Source of the DNA: Tribonema minus
Taxonomy: Eukaryota; Sar; Xanthophyceae; Tribonematales; Tribonemataceae
Assembly: GCA_017506865.1 (NCBI GenBank)
Contig: JAFCMP010000004.1
Location: forward strand, 1-64,000
Direction of reading: 5' to 3'
DNA length: 64,000 nt
The notes under the pieces were generated by a model that did not search any database, was not told the DNA's origin, and saw only the letters and a program-made list of their open reading frames with translations. This document shows, piece after piece, positions 20,866 to 33,351 of this stretch (position 1 is its first letter; every line of letters begins with the position of its first letter). The position numbers and the translations under genes are program-made.

Positions 20866-23309
20866 GTCATCTCAGGCGTGCCGCAACATTTGATGCAGCC
20901 TGCAGGCATGCATGCAATGGTGGTGCGCCGTGCGACAACACCAGGGACGTCCGATGATCATGATTGCCCGCGGCTGCTAGATGCGCAAGAGGGGTTGCAG
21001 AGCCTGAGGGCCCGGGGGTGCGCGGCGCCGAAGCCTGAAGGCATTGGGAGCTGGGGAGGCAGCCCCACCCTGCAGCTGCGGCTGCCATATGCAGCTGTAG
21101 CGGGAATAAATACTATTAGTGGAGGACGCTGTGCTGGAGATGGCCGCCGGGCGGCGCTGGCGCCACCGTGACGGCAGAGGCCACTGCAGCAGACTGAGAG
21201 CTCGCAGCTGACTAGTCTGAGAGGCACGCATGCGGCAGTGCACTGCATGCGCACTGTCACACGATGGCGCCCGGCACCAACTCGAGCTGCTGCAGCAAAG
21301 GCGGCGGCGCAATTTGACGGCCGTCCGCATTGGAGCGGACGGCGTCATGTACTCAGGCTGCAGCAGCCCGAGCAGCAGCGATTTGACGGGGATCCCTTCG
21401 AAGAGCCTCTGAGAGTGCGATCATCCATGTCATCGTTTCGCCTGCGCAGCAGCAGCGTGAAACGGTGACCAGCGATGCAGACGGCAGCTGCTCAGCTAGC
21501 GCGCTGGGTACGGTGGCAAAGGCTGCGTTTCTGACGGCTCCGAGTCGTGTGCCCAAAGTGACGGCAGCAGCAACAAGGGCGCATGTGTCGGCAGTGGCGG
21601 TTGCAGCACTTGCTAGTAGTACTGTGACGGCAGAGGCAGCGGCTTGGTTAACAATTGTGGCTGCTGCAGCGGCAGTGCAGGTCGCCCATGGCATATGCGC
21701 TGCAGTAGCAGCAGCGGCAGCGCCAGCAACCGTTGAACAGCAGTATTTCACCCGCAGTGTCGGCAGCTTCAAGTTTGATTCCCTCTCATGAACCGCACTG
21801 CAGCAGCGGCGGCCACCGCTCAACCTGGTCCTGCAACTTAAATATGGGAGTGGCAGGGTCACCGGTCATGCAGCTGCCGCAGCGGACCTTAGAGTTGGTG
21901 GTGGCGTGCCGCGCGACGTCACAATGCTCGTAGGAGAGGCAGAAGCTTGCAGCGTGTATATATTATAAGAGGACGCGTCAACCGCAGCGGCGTCACACGC
22001 TGGGCGCCTACGGCACTGCAGGCGCCATGGCAATCCTGCTGCGAGCAAGTACTACTGAGTAGTACATCGGGCACGGCGCAGTCATTCAACAGCATGATGG
22101 AGCCCGGGCCACCGTGACCATGCATGTGCACAGCATGGGGGGTGATCATGTGCACATTGATGGCATGTCGCGCACAGGGGGAGAATTAAGCGCAACAGCG
22201 GAGCACGGCACCGCGTGCGGCGATTCAATTACAAGTTAACAATTGCGGACATGAGTGATTCCGTCAATATATGGCAGCTGCTACAGCGCCGGCGCACATG
22301 CAAAATTGTGGCGCCGGGCGTGCGCAGCGTAATTGCTTAGGCGATGGCGCACCATGGTCACCAGTGGTGGTGGTGGTGCTTACTCTAGTAAGCCCGCTCG
22401 AGCAGCACAAATGGCGGCGATGGCGCCAGCAGCTACGGATGCAGCATGGACATGCCTGCAGCAATGTGGAGGCCTCGGGAGCACAAAAGGCGCGCAGCAA
22501 TGCAGATGCTAGGTTCAAGTTGCATGGGCGGCATGTACAGCAGAATTGACCGTTATTACGGCGGCCGTGATGGCGGGGGGCCTTTGGGTCATGCATGCGG
22601 CACCGTGATGTACTGCGGCTCACTAGCAGGCAAAGATGCAACGCAGCCCGGCATTGTCAAGGGAGTGGCACGCTAGGATGCAAGCACGCGCGGCTTTGTA
22701 CTAGTAGCTCAGCCTGTCCCGGCACCATTAGGTCACGGTGATTCAGCAGCACGTTCACTGCAGTACTGCAGAAGGAGGGATGTCAGCTTTGTTCCCGCCC
22801 TCCCTGCAGTGCCCCTCAGCTGCCAGTAGCTGCATGCTCATGCCGGCAGTGAATTTTTCAGTTGGGGGTAAGACTGCATTCAGGGGCTCCCTGGGACCCG
22901 GGGTATAGTAGCGGCGGTGTTGACTGCAGCACTGGGGGGCATACACGTCATCGAGAGGACGTGACACTGTGCCACTGGCTGCAGCAGGAACAGCAAGCTT
23001 GAAGGCCACTGCGGCGGCGGCAGCAGCAGCCATGGCAGGTGAGACTTAGCTGGGGCAGAAGTCTGAGGCAGCGGGCAACATCGCAGGGGAGGCCACTGGC
23101 AGGAGCGCTCGCCAGCGGCGATGCACGTGCGGCAGCACTCGCGCGGGACAAGTTGCTAGTGCCAGCGGGCACACCACTGCATCAGTAAGGCTCAGCAGCA
23201 GAGCATGGCTTGGCAGCGCGCTCTGATCGGCGCCGTGACACATGCGGCTCTGGTTCTAGTGTGTTTCGGTTTCGAAGTTCAAGTTTTGACCAACTGACTT
23301 GAACTTGAT
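20866..23309. other. GC-rich, GCAGCA/GCGGC-rich region without a confident gene
   Basis: This stretch between the inverted-repeat arm and dispersed repeat copy II is rich in CAG/CTG and GCC/GGC trinucleotides. Both strands show Ala-rich frames of about 100 codons (for example 21465-21791 plus, 21353-21862 minus), similar in composition to the 3' part of the gag element at 5400-6000. No motif, start or splice pattern supports a gene. It may be an eroded relic of a related element. Confidence 0.35.
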
Positions 23310-24080
23310 TCATCCTCATCCCGTGAAGCGCCTGATATGCCAACACGCGCGCCTACGGTCATGTCGGACAGACGAGTTCGGAATCCGCAGCTCCACCATA
23401 TTCCCGAAGGAGTAGGCACCCCTGCGCCCCATCATTAAATACTTCTTCAGGTCTTCCGTTCTGAACAATCGCGAGCTGTCCACGTGGAGTCGCGGTGCGA
23501 CGTTGTCGCCACTGTCAGTGAGCGTGACCACCCGGATCTGGCAACATAGACGCTCATCTGCGGCGTTGCTGCTATGGGGGGAGCGCCCCTCTGAGTTCTG
23601 CCGGGCCTCGGGGCACTGTTTATGGCAAGCCAGCCTCCGAGGCCTACATCTATATGCATCTGAGTTGAGGGGGATGAGCGCTGCCTGCGCTGCTGCTGAT
23701 TCTGACTGCTGGTGTGGGGTATGTATGCACTGCATGAAGGTCCGGGGTGCCATGTGGGGGGGAGGGGGTACATCGACCAGGTTGCGGGCCCCTTGGGGGG
23801 GGGGGAGGAGGGGGAGGAGGGGGTTGCCTGTTGTTAAGCGTTTATACTACTTAGTAAGCTTCACAGCCTTTGCATTGTCTACATGGCGAGTAGCAGTACC
23901 ACCACCACCACCACCAGCAGCAGCAGCAGCAGCGGAACCATCAGCTGCAGCGTCATTGCGCTAGCCTGCCCTGATCTCATGGGGCCCAGCGCAGAGTCTG
24001 CACAGACTCTCGGAGCCGCAGCAGCTACAGAGTCACGGTGGTGCAAGCGTTAACGCGGTCTTCTGCTATTAATGTGCGCC
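23310..24080. repeat. Dispersed subtelomeric repeat, copy II
   Basis: Direct, diverged copy of about 6700-7590. The minus strand keeps a frame of 145 codons (23316-23753) with VAPRLHVDSSRLFRTEDLKK and MVELRIPN, which aligns with the relic in copy I (IAPHLHGD, TED). The protein family is not recognised. The copy has the same order as copy I: coding-like part, GTATGTATGCA, G-rich runs, CAG tract, GGAACCATCAGC, TCTGCTATTAATG. Confidence 0.55.
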
Positions 24081-24540
24081 CAGGTGTTGTCGATGCAACG
24101 CATCTCGGTACCTGTACTTCGGTTGCCAATGTGGGAACTGGGGTGCGCCAGTCTCCTGTGTGTGTGTGTCGTGTGTGTAGCTACTACCAGCCGCTGTTGA
24201 CTACCTCACCCGCTCCTACCTCGACCCAGCAATGACCCGTGTGCCGTGAGAAAGGGTGTGCCCCCTAACTCCCATAAGAACCCAAGTAGGCCACCATGGT
24301 TGGCAAGTACAAGCAGAGCAAGGCGCTAAGGCTTATAGCATGGTTTTACAGGTGTCGAAGTATTAGCATGAAGCATCTGCAATGGCAGAATACGGCATAA
24401 AGCCAGTGTGGCAGAATATGGCTAAATAGCCCCCTCTAACCCTAGGGTCGCCTCACAACATTAAGGCTACTTCCTCCGACAACCTTCATGCCCTAGATAA
24501 CACTTATTGACATTCCGTCCTGCCTACACATGCCATGAGA
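24081..24540. other. No gene seen
   Basis: Spacer between dispersed repeat copy II and the inverted-repeat arm. It has a short (GT)n tract near 24158, a CCCTAA-like motif near 24436 and no coding signal. Confidence 0.4.
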
Positions 24541-24544
24541 TGAT

Positions 24545-25323
24545 GAGATCAAGCTACATCAAGCAAGCACGAGACACAAAATGCAAGGTGGGTGTCAAGC
24601 CGTATATGGACCTGCCAGGGGCGTGAGGAGGTTGAAACTAGCAGCAGTCAGTGCACAGTCTGCAGAATGAGAGATGCTTGGCCTGTGTAAGGATGGTGAC
24701 ATACAAGAAGGTGTATTTCTGCAAGCCAGGTGATCTGACTTGAGTTCAAATCCCCAGCCCCCCATATCTTCGGATCAACGTCTCTTATACTTCAAGACGC
24801 TATCTGCACCCCCTTTGGTGACACAACAGCTCCCTTCTTTGCGGGTCGCGTCATCGATCACAATAGAGCCCCACATTAGAGCACCATATTGAGACTCACA
24901 ACCAAATGATGACCGCGTCAGAACCCAAATTTCTATTTCTGTGTTGTGGAGCCGGACTACTGGTCATCGGGGGAAAGTGAAAAGGCGAAAGGTTTTTTAG
25001 GGTTTCTCGTCACAGCCCAACATAGTGCAGTTTGCCTGAAGCTCTGCCTCCTGTCTGTGTCTCTTGCGATGCTACACCAGGCCCTCCTGCTCCGCGTAGT
25101 GGAGGCAGCAATTGAAATCTGGTAGCAGCTGACAGCAGCTGATTCTCATTGGTGATCTGGTGCAGGACAGTACAGTGCTGAGTAATGAGCCATGGGCAAT
25201 GGCATCAGTGTCGATGTTGACGCCAACGCGGCTGCGCTGCGGGCGGTGCTGCAGCGCTACGAAGATCTCAAGAAGCAGGACCTCGCCATCCGCACCGACA
25301 GAGAGCTGTACAATGAGTTGCTG
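24545..25323 (+). repeat. Right arm of the inverted repeat, ending at a telomere motif
   Basis: Reverse-oriented copy of 20058-20865. It ends at 25323 within the codons for NELL; the next bases are AGTTAGGGTTAAAATTAGGG, a telomere-type tract. Confidence 0.85.
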
Positions 25324-25329
25324 AGTTAG
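25191..25329 (+). pseudogene. Truncated 5' copy of the receiver gene
   Basis: Encodes MGNGISVDVDANAAALRAVL and continues with the same residues as the first exon of the 20197 gene as far as ELYNELL, then meets a TAG within the adjoining telomere motif (25327-25329). Only about 45 codons remain and the receiver domain is missing, so it cannot encode a response regulator. The promoter region was copied too, so a short transcript is possible. Confidence 0.8.
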
Positions 25330-25350
25330 GGTTAAAATTAGGGTTAGGGT
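25324..25350. repeat. Telomere-like tract at the inverted-repeat breakpoint
   Basis: GTTAGGGTTAAAATTAGGGT followed by TAGGGT, in the TTAGGG orientation reading away from the truncated gene copy, as would be added to a broken end. Confidence 0.85.
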
Positions 25351-26423
25351 AGCAGCGGGGGGAGGCAGGAGGGGGGCTTGGGGAGCAGGTTAACTGCCAT
25401 GATGCAGGATCATGTAAGATAGGGTAAGTGTAGTAACAGCAGCAGCAACCAGAACTTGAAATCTTCCAAGTCTACAAGACAAAGAGGCATGCCATCGGGA
25501 CATCATGCCATTACTGTGATGTATACCGTCTTCAGCATCAATATCCTCATGTGTTCGCCACTAGAGGGGCCAACGCACTACTTCGATGCCTGGCGAGCGA
25601 ATGTGGGTGCGGGTGATGTGGAGAGCGAAGCAGCACGCAGCGACTGATGCCCTATCAAAATACAAAATGTCCATCTGAACACGTTGTGGTCACAGTTGAA
25701 GGCAGCCCAAACAATGCAGTCAAGCATGTGAGGAAGAGACAAAGTGATCACAGCAGAGCCACTTATACAGACCAGGACAGTTGACCACTAAGCCTGGCCA
25801 ATTGAATGCATTGCATGCGCATTTGCGTCATAAACAGAATGACGTAGGTGAACGCCCACCACAATGGGACGTAGGTGAACGCCCACCACAATGGGAACTC
25901 CATAGACTGCTGAACTTCAAGGTGTCACGGTGTTGGGGGCAGATAGGGGGAGGTAATAAAGCTGGCGTATACACAGTCTGGCGTGCATCTGTGCATCAGC
26001 ACGCTGAGGGGTCCCGCACACCAGTACAATAGACATGCCGTCTCAGGCCGCAACAAGTGAGTGGGCCCCACACTAGTTTGTGACTCGCTTGTCATGCTGC
26101 TCAGCGCAACGCACTGCTGTCGGTTCCAACAGACATCAGGCAACTTGTCACTGCACCCTGAGGCTGCCTTCCCCCACACCGCATTCCGGTCCGTGTGCTT
26201 CCCAAGCCAATGGCCATGCAGGCAGCTGCTGCTGCTGCTGTTGCTGCACTGGCTCTGTGCCAGTGCAGTGTATGTCGCAGTACTGAAGCTGAGCGTTGCA
26301 CTCGCATATGGCTACTGCTGTGCTGCCCTATCTATAGACAGCCACTGGCACCACCGCCACGGCCTGCTGCAGTGAGGCGCACTTCCGCAGCAAGCTTGTG
26401 ACGAGGTGTAGTTGGCCTTGCTG
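25351..26423. other. Intergenic, no gene seen
   Basis: Spacer between the truncated gene copy and the 3' end of the trehalose phosphatase gene. It includes two exact tandem copies of a 27-bp unit (GACGTAGGTGAACGCCCACC start, at 25841 and 25868) and a CTG-rich tract near 26222-26245. Confidence 0.5.
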
Positions 26424-29400
26424 TCAGTGTTGCTGCTGCTGAGCATCACCATTGGACTGCAACAGCTGCGCTGGGGTCACGTGCACGCCCCCCCCGCCCC
26501 CCGCATCACCCCTCACCGGCACCTCAGTGCACACCCGCACCGGCCGCAGGTTTCTTGTCTCGCCAACCTGCACTAGCCGTTGTAACAGCTCAGCCACCTC
26601 ATCGGGGTTTCTGAGTGTGTATGCTGCGTGCGTGTCACGGCTCTCCTCTGAGACCAGTATGCCAAGGCCTGGCTGCTGGCCTTTCTTGCAGTTGCCGGCT
26701 GCGGAGAACACACGAAAGGCGTCCTCGTCCGTCCTGTCATCGCCGATGAAAATAGTGAAGACCTGTGGAGTGCAGCAAGGATACCCAGCCGTGCTCAGCG
26801 ACCCTGCCAAACAGTGGCAATGATGTATGTTTACGGTCTGCCAAGGGTTAGGGTTAGGGTTAGGGTTAACCCTAACCCTAACCCTAACTATAACCCTAAC
26901 ACTGACCAACATACAGCAGCGGTGTACTTGAAGGGCAATTCCCGCTCAATGCCGCCACTCACAGTAAAGCGGGCTTAGAGCAGCAGTGACGACATGCGCC
27001 CAGCAGACTGTGTGCTGTGTACTTACTGCCAACAAGCCCTACCAGTATACCAGTGCACTGTCTGTGTGTGACACTGCAGCGCAGTGAGCGCCCTGCCACA
27101 ACCAGCCTATTCATGATATGCAGGTGCACGTGGTCAGCTCGTGATTGCAATGCTGAGGAATCAGATGTGGAAGGCAGATTGGAATGGTCAGACTCTCTGA
27201 CACATGCATACCCCCGACTTGATCAAGCAAGCACACTCAACCCATCGGTATTGATGTCAGTAAACTTCATCTGCATGAACGCAACATCACAGCCACTGCT
27301 GCTCATTGAATGCTGTTTATGAAACCATAGAGCCATAGCACCTTTTTGATATTACTGCAATGTTTGCAATGTTTCATATATGGGCAGTTGTAGCGTTCTG
27401 ACATTGGCCTGCAGCCTTGCCATGCGCGCATCAAGCGTCGTTTCACTAAAGCTCAGAACTGCCACACATGTGCACCCAATGGCTAGGGCTTGATGAAAGC
27501 GACCGACACGTCACCTCTCCATGTGGTGGGGCATCTTCATCTCCATCGCTGTCTACCAAACTCGCTTCCTCGGGCTCCTCGAGAGCAGCTGCTGTGGCAG
27601 TTGCACCCGCTGCCGCAGCACCATCGCCGCTGCCTGCTTGCGCATCCTCACGCTCTGCAATTTGGAAGCTGGTGGCGTCTGCCTTGGAATGTCGGGACAG
27701 GCCTAGCATGTCCAGCATCCAGACCACCGCGCTGCAGATTCACGTAGCGGCCAAAGAGGGAGCAACAGCAGCATTGATGATGATTACAGCAGCATAGCCT
27801 TCGCGATCGGGTTCTGCCTTGATGAAGGGCAGTGGGCATAACACGTCATTGTGGCTATACTGCAAGTGCCACATGCTGTTGGAAACAGCTGCTGGTGCAA
27901 GTGGCAGCAACGCTCGCTTGCTGCTGCCTCTGCCCCATGGCAGGCTTGGCTTGGCTTGCACTCATTTATTCCTTCTGGACATTCCAGCTGCTGCTTCTAG
28001 TTGAAATGGAATGATGTCCACTTGAATAATATCCACAACAGAGCTGTGGACTCAATTTCAAAGTGCGATGCCGCCAGTTGGCGCCACTGCTAATCTCAAC
28101 TTGGCCTGGAACACAAAGTCTCTGCGCGAGTGAAACGGCAAATACTCACCAATGCGCAACACGTGAGCTCTTTGCTATACTAAGCCATGGCAAAGGCAGA
28201 GGTAGCCTAAAATCCTATAACACCGTGCACGTCTAAACTTCCTTCAAGGATAAATGCGTGCCTGAGGCAGCATTCAAAAGTGGTACTGGCAGTGGCAAGT
28301 AATGTAAGCTCTTGCCCGTGACAGATATGCCCTCAGCAACATTGCACACTTCATGGCATACAAGAGCTTGCAGCTGGTACTCTCAACGCTGACATCACTT
28401 CTGCGATGCATGTGCACTATGTGGACTCGTCGTTACTTGAAGTATGGCAGTGCAACCTCAAGGGCTTAGGGTAACCCTGACCATAACCCCAACCCTCACT
28501 ACTCAACTGCGCAGGACTGAGCTACAGATGACTCCAGCGCAAGGCTGTCCTCCGCATGTCTTATGGCGAAAGGGTGATGACCAGAGCGACCCTAACCCCA
28601 ACCCTTGCCCTACTAGCTGCAATGGCCAGGAACGGAATGGCAGCACATGAACTCACTGTAGCGTTAACAGTTAGGGGTAGCGTGAGGTTTATGAACTCAC
28701 CTGCCCTTGTTCCATTGCACATCTGGCTGTAATTCAAACACCTCCTTGCCATTGCGCAGCCTGATGCCCGATTTTGAAGACTTGTGGCAGCAAAATGGGG
28801 TATATAAAGAGGAATCGTCAGCACCGCAAACAAGGTGTAGTAGTAGCAGGACCGAACGGATGGTTGACTTCGGGTTAGCAGACTTGAAGTTAGGGTCAGC
28901 AGCAGCAAAGCTCACACAAGTACAGACTACAAGCCCTTCTCACAGAAAAACAGACTTGTGAGATTTGCGCTGCTGCCGAATTGCACTCAGCGGTGGTGAC
29001 CGGCATGCTGACAAGAACGATGGGCCTGTAATTACCTGACAAACTGCATGATGGCACGCCACTACTCAGTCGTTGACCACAGCTGATGAGCTGCAGTGGA
29101 ACAACATTGTTCACAGTGGCTCTACTGGGATGTGGCTTTGAGGAATCACTCAAGTTAAGGCCATGGAAAAAGCACATGACTTCTACATCTTGTGTCGTTC
29201 TGAACCTACAATCTTGGGATCTCCTGCCCATAAATTTGTACAAGCGACATATCAGGTTAACATAAGGGCAGACAACGCAGAGGCATAGCCAGCAGCCTCT
29301 CTGTGCCATGATGATTGCGCCCGCAAATAACTCATGTGAACAAATGTCCCGCCACATATTGCGACACTGGCCACGCTTCTGTGAAGCCGCTGACATTTGA

Positions 29401-32050
29401 TGTGTTCATAAATTGCAATAACACTGCTCATTAGGCATGAGTGATTTATCAATCACCAGTTCAAGCATCCATGATTCGCCAATCACCAGTTGACAGAAAG
29501 GCAGGGTACATGTCCTGCACATGGTGAGTGATACCTACATACCTGTACTTGTTGCACAATTTTCTCAATGCGCGGCACGTCGCTCCTGTCGCAGTTCCTG
29601 TAGTGCACTGATATAGAGTACATGTTATCCTCCACCTCCGCCCCGGTAATGTCACGCACGGCCTGCACAACGCAGGTGACAGATGTGCATCTCAGTATGT
29701 GATGATCACTTGCGCCTGCTTAGGACTCATGATATGCACCGTGAAGGCCGGGCTGACATATTGCATCAATGCAACAACCCTAGCCCTAACCCCAAGGTCT
29801 GAGCTCTCATCACCACGAATAGCTGCGCATTCGCTGCTGAAGACTTCAGGTGCTGTATTTCAAGAACACGTGCAGTAGGGCATGATGTTCTTCACTAGCC
29901 CTACCCCTAAACCTAACCCTAACCTTCACGCCTGCGATGCACAACACATGTCTAGACTGGCAGCACCAGTCTTGATACCTCTGAAGCTCACTTGGAATTA
30001 GGGTTAGGGCTACCCTCAGCCCAGACTCCAACAGTTTCACAGATGATCAGGGACAGTGCACAAGTGCCCGCCATTGGCCAGCACATAATGACAATGAACT
30101 GCTGCACCTGTGCTTGAAATCAACCTTGCACAGGTGCATTCTGGACGTGTGATGGGCGGTCTGAAGGTTGAATGTTTCCTGCTTCCTGCTTCCATTGTGA
30201 GGCTTCATATTTTGCACATACACTATGTTGTGGCGATCTTGCATCAACTTGTCCCTCATACGTGCTTTCTCCGACTCGCATCATGAGTGCACTGATAAGT
30301 TATAACAACAATAAGCTCACACAGCGCTGACATACGTATTGTCTCGCTCAGCTCATGATGACAGGCATAGCTCAAACTGTGCGCATGTGAACGAGAATTT
30401 TCAGGGCTCTCAAGAGTATCTGCCTCACAGCATGAGCCAACTATGCTCTGTCTGGCTTGTTACAGGCAAAACAATGTGCATGCCAATGTCCCAGCTATTG
30501 CCTGAATTGGCTGCTGCCACACGAGTCTGTAAACAGCTGTGCTGGTGGTTCTGTGTCCTAACCAGCAAGCAGCGTTTGAAATTATATGTCTGACCCATAA
30601 CCCCCGAGCAGTGCAATCAGACGCACTGGAAACAATATTGACTTGGCACTTCAATTTCTGTCGCCCGCCGACTCAGCAGCATGTGAGCTTTCGCCGGTTG
30701 AACAAACTTCATGCGGTCGTGCAGCCTGATGACCCGTGCGTCAAGGGCATTGCTGGTCTGGGAATCTCAAAGCGCTGTTTACTGATGGACGTAATCAAAA
30801 AAACTTTTGTTGGCGTTCCCTGTCAGCAAAGCATGCATGCATGGCCGAACCCATGCACGTACCCTGTACTAGCACCATCTTATGTACGTGTATTTATGAA
30901 CATACGTTCATGAGCACTATCATGCGCACAATATGACTGCATACACATACCTCCTCCAACTCCTGACGCATCTGCTGTAGCACAGGCAGGAACTCCCCAG
31001 CCACCTGGTACCGCACCTCAACGGTTCCACCTTCACTTGCATCGCTCGGCAGCTGAACGCCTCTGGCCTCATTAATGTTCCCAAGTCCGTTCTGCCGCAG
31101 TGGGCTGCTGCTGACTGAGCGCTGGACTTGAGCGTCAACTTCAACTTGAGTTGTTTCAACAGCCTCCCCTGCCGCAGCTACAACGATGGTGTGTGCCGCT
31201 GGCAGTGCGCCAGTGCTGATTTCTCTGCTTTGAACACCATCAGCAGCGTCGGGCGGTGGTTGTTGGCCCTCTGGGCTGCAACCAGGAGCTAGGATGTCGA
31301 AGCCGTGACTGCCGGCATAGAACAGCCCAGGGACATTGACAAATGTGCGGATTTTTGCCAAGCTGCGACCGGTCACAATACCCGTGACATAGTGTTTCGG
31401 CAGTTCGCGCAGCGTTTCTCGAACCTGCAACGAGAGAGCAAGGTGGTGCTAGAATGTGGGCGAGTTGAAGTAGTCGGTGCAATTCCGTGTGTGGACTTTC
31501 GTGGCCATTGCTAAGCTGCCAGAAAGGTCTGCACTATCAATGCAGAAGCAGTAATTATGCACACGCTGGGCTGATGCGATGATCATGTGACCAACAATTT
31601 ACTAGACCAGCGCTCTGCAGCAGAACTGTTTGACCACGTCGTCCAGCTTCAAGTTGCATGCATTGCGACTTCCTATGCTTCAGATACTGCCCTGCTCTGT
31701 ATTTCAGTTCCTTACGCATACGCCGCATTCAGAAGGGTCGCTCGCAGAGTGTGCAGAGGTAAACGGGATACAAAATGATACACCTGCCTGCTTCAACTCA
31801 CCTCCTCCGACAGGAGGGCTTTCTTGGGATCATTGACGATAGGTGTAAGTGTGCCATCGTAGTCCAGCAATAGCACCAGCCTCCTTGTCGCCAGCAGCGC
31901 CTCCAGGACGGCAAAGTGATCAAGAGCGTTGGTGCTTCCAATACTCAAGCACCTTGTAAGCTTGCGTGTCGTGCGAACTCCTCTGGCCCTGCCGCCGGCA
32001 CGCCTGGCAATCACAGGCGGTTCAGGTGCAGGAGGATCTGCAACCTGCAT
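26424..32050 (-). CDS. TPP: Trehalose-6-phosphate phosphatase (HAD family)
   Basis: Removes the phosphate of trehalose 6-phosphate to give trehalose. Exons: 32050-31802, 31424-30951, 29662-29543, 28780-28701, 27731-27515, 26762-26424. Splice phases all fit, giving 492 residues. HAD motif I is DYDGTLTPI with Asp63 (nucleophile) and Asp65; then VTGRS, YAGSHGFDI, SVHYRNCD, ELQPDVQWNKGRAV around Trp304, and motif III/IV IGDDRTDEDAF (386-396), followed by AAYTLRNPDEVAELL. This order matches plant stand-alone TPPs; no glycosyltransferase-20 synthase domain is present, as in plant class TPPA-J and unlike class II TPS. Between SHGFDI and the VRYQVAGEF segment is an insertion of about 85 low-complexity residues, and there is a second acidic insertion in exon 5. 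The start is the first ATG; a CAG just inside it could be an acceptor, so an upstream targeting exon is possible. Introns are up to 1.3 kb and contain telomere motifs. Confidence 0.92.
26844..26900. repeat. Head-to-head telomere array, (TTAGGG)4 facing (CCCTAA)5
   Basis: Four perfect AGGGTT units (26844-26867) abut directly on AACCCT units (26868-26900, one AACTAT variant). The join is a perfect palindrome centre between 26867 and 26868. It lies in the last intron of the phosphatase gene, about 80 nt from the acceptor. Confidence 0.97.
29897..29925. repeat. Interstitial telomere tract, CCCTAA orientation
   Basis: CTAGCCCTACCCCTAAACCT followed by AACCCTAAC, a degenerate array in the second intron of the phosphatase gene. 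Further single motifs lie near 29779 and 30000. Confidence 0.8.
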
Positions 32051-33351
32051 CGCGCCTCTGTAAGGACGAAGCCGTCAGGTGGGGTGTGGGAGCCACGACA
32101 TCAGCCTTTCCTTCCGCGTTTGCATTGGTTTTTTTTTCAGGCTCGAGGAAGGGACCCCCGCTCAACCGGTGAAATCCTCGAGAAAAAAAAAGAAACCAAA
32201 AAAAAAACACTCACACACCCCCGCACCCCCGCTACCCACCCACCCACCCCCGCCCCAGCGGCGGGCGCGGGGGCGGCGCGCAGCTTGAGTACTGCGGCTG
32301 CGACGCAGCTCGGCGATGGAGCGCAATAGAATACTGCCACCCCGGCAGCAATCACTACGGCGCAGCACCTTTCTGCCGCGCGGTGCCGCAGCTGCGGCGG
32401 CAGCTGCTGCGGCGGCGGCGGCACTGGCATTGGCAGCGTCGGCAGACCCGCACCAGTAGCAGCGGCGACGACGGCGGCGGCGACGGCTGCGACACCTCAA
32501 CTGGCACCACCAGCAGCAGCCACACCTCGTCGCGCGTGCAATGGGCAGACTTCAAGGCGTGCGCAGCGCAGTGACACACGCAGCAGCAGGACACCAATGC
32601 ACGCTCTCAGCGTCGACAGCAGGCCACCGTTGACAACGGCAAGTGGGCCGGCCTGGCCATACCGACGCTGCGGTGTAGTGGGCATTCCACAGCGCTGGCC
32701 GATGTTGCGAAGGGCGGCTTGGACAGCGGAGACAGCTCAACAATTGATGAATCCACAGCATACGTTAGTATGCTCCTAGCCTGGCAAAATGCCCATCCAG
32801 CATCAGAGCACAAGCAGTATGGCAGCACGCACGTAGCTGTGGGTATTATTGAGCAGGATTCACAGGTGTGACATGTGTGACTCCAATCATTGGCATCGCA
32901 TTGACGTGGCACATCCCGACCCAGTCAAGGGGACATAACATACAAGGCCACTTGGCACAACAATGGCACACAAGGAAGCACAAGCAAATGGCACATGGAT
33001 AAGAGCAAAGCACCAGCGCTCTCGTGTATTCAGGACATCGTTGTGCGGTATCCCTTGTGCTGTACACAATCCCTACTCACATAGCGCTGCTGCTGAAACC
33101 CAGGCGTGCAGAATCATAATAGTTTGGCCCGGCAGCAATGTCGCCCCCCCCCCCCCCTTTCCCTGCTGAGCATCATGCCGCCCCGCCCACAATCACCACC
33201 TCACCAGCATGCATGCAGGCGGAAAAAGTCAGAGCTACACGACGTGTCAGAGCTCTAGCGGAGGCCTGTGTCTGCATGCGACTGTGAGTGGCGCAGTGCA
33301 GCGAGGATGCACGACGAAACAAAGCGATGTCAGCCATTGCAAAAGCACGTG
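32051..33351. other. Intergenic, low-complexity; no confident gene
   Basis: Between the phosphatase start and the A20/AN1 stop. It contains a C-rich/A-rich block (32180-32260), a GGC/GCA-rich block with Ala-rich frames on both strands (32280-32580) and a C run at 33149-33158. It may hold the promoter and an unrecognised first exon of the phosphatase. Confidence 0.4.

Noticed and set aside
24700-24770. Possible tRNA gene (GAGTTCAAATCCCC looks like a T-arm/B box), also at 20620-20690 in reverse
   Set aside because: No acceptor partner for the GCCCCCC segment, no A box and no cloverleaf could be drawn; it lies within the inverted repeat.
25841-25895. CRISPR-like repeat
   Set aside because: Only two directly abutting 27-bp copies without spacers, in a nuclear eukaryotic sequence.
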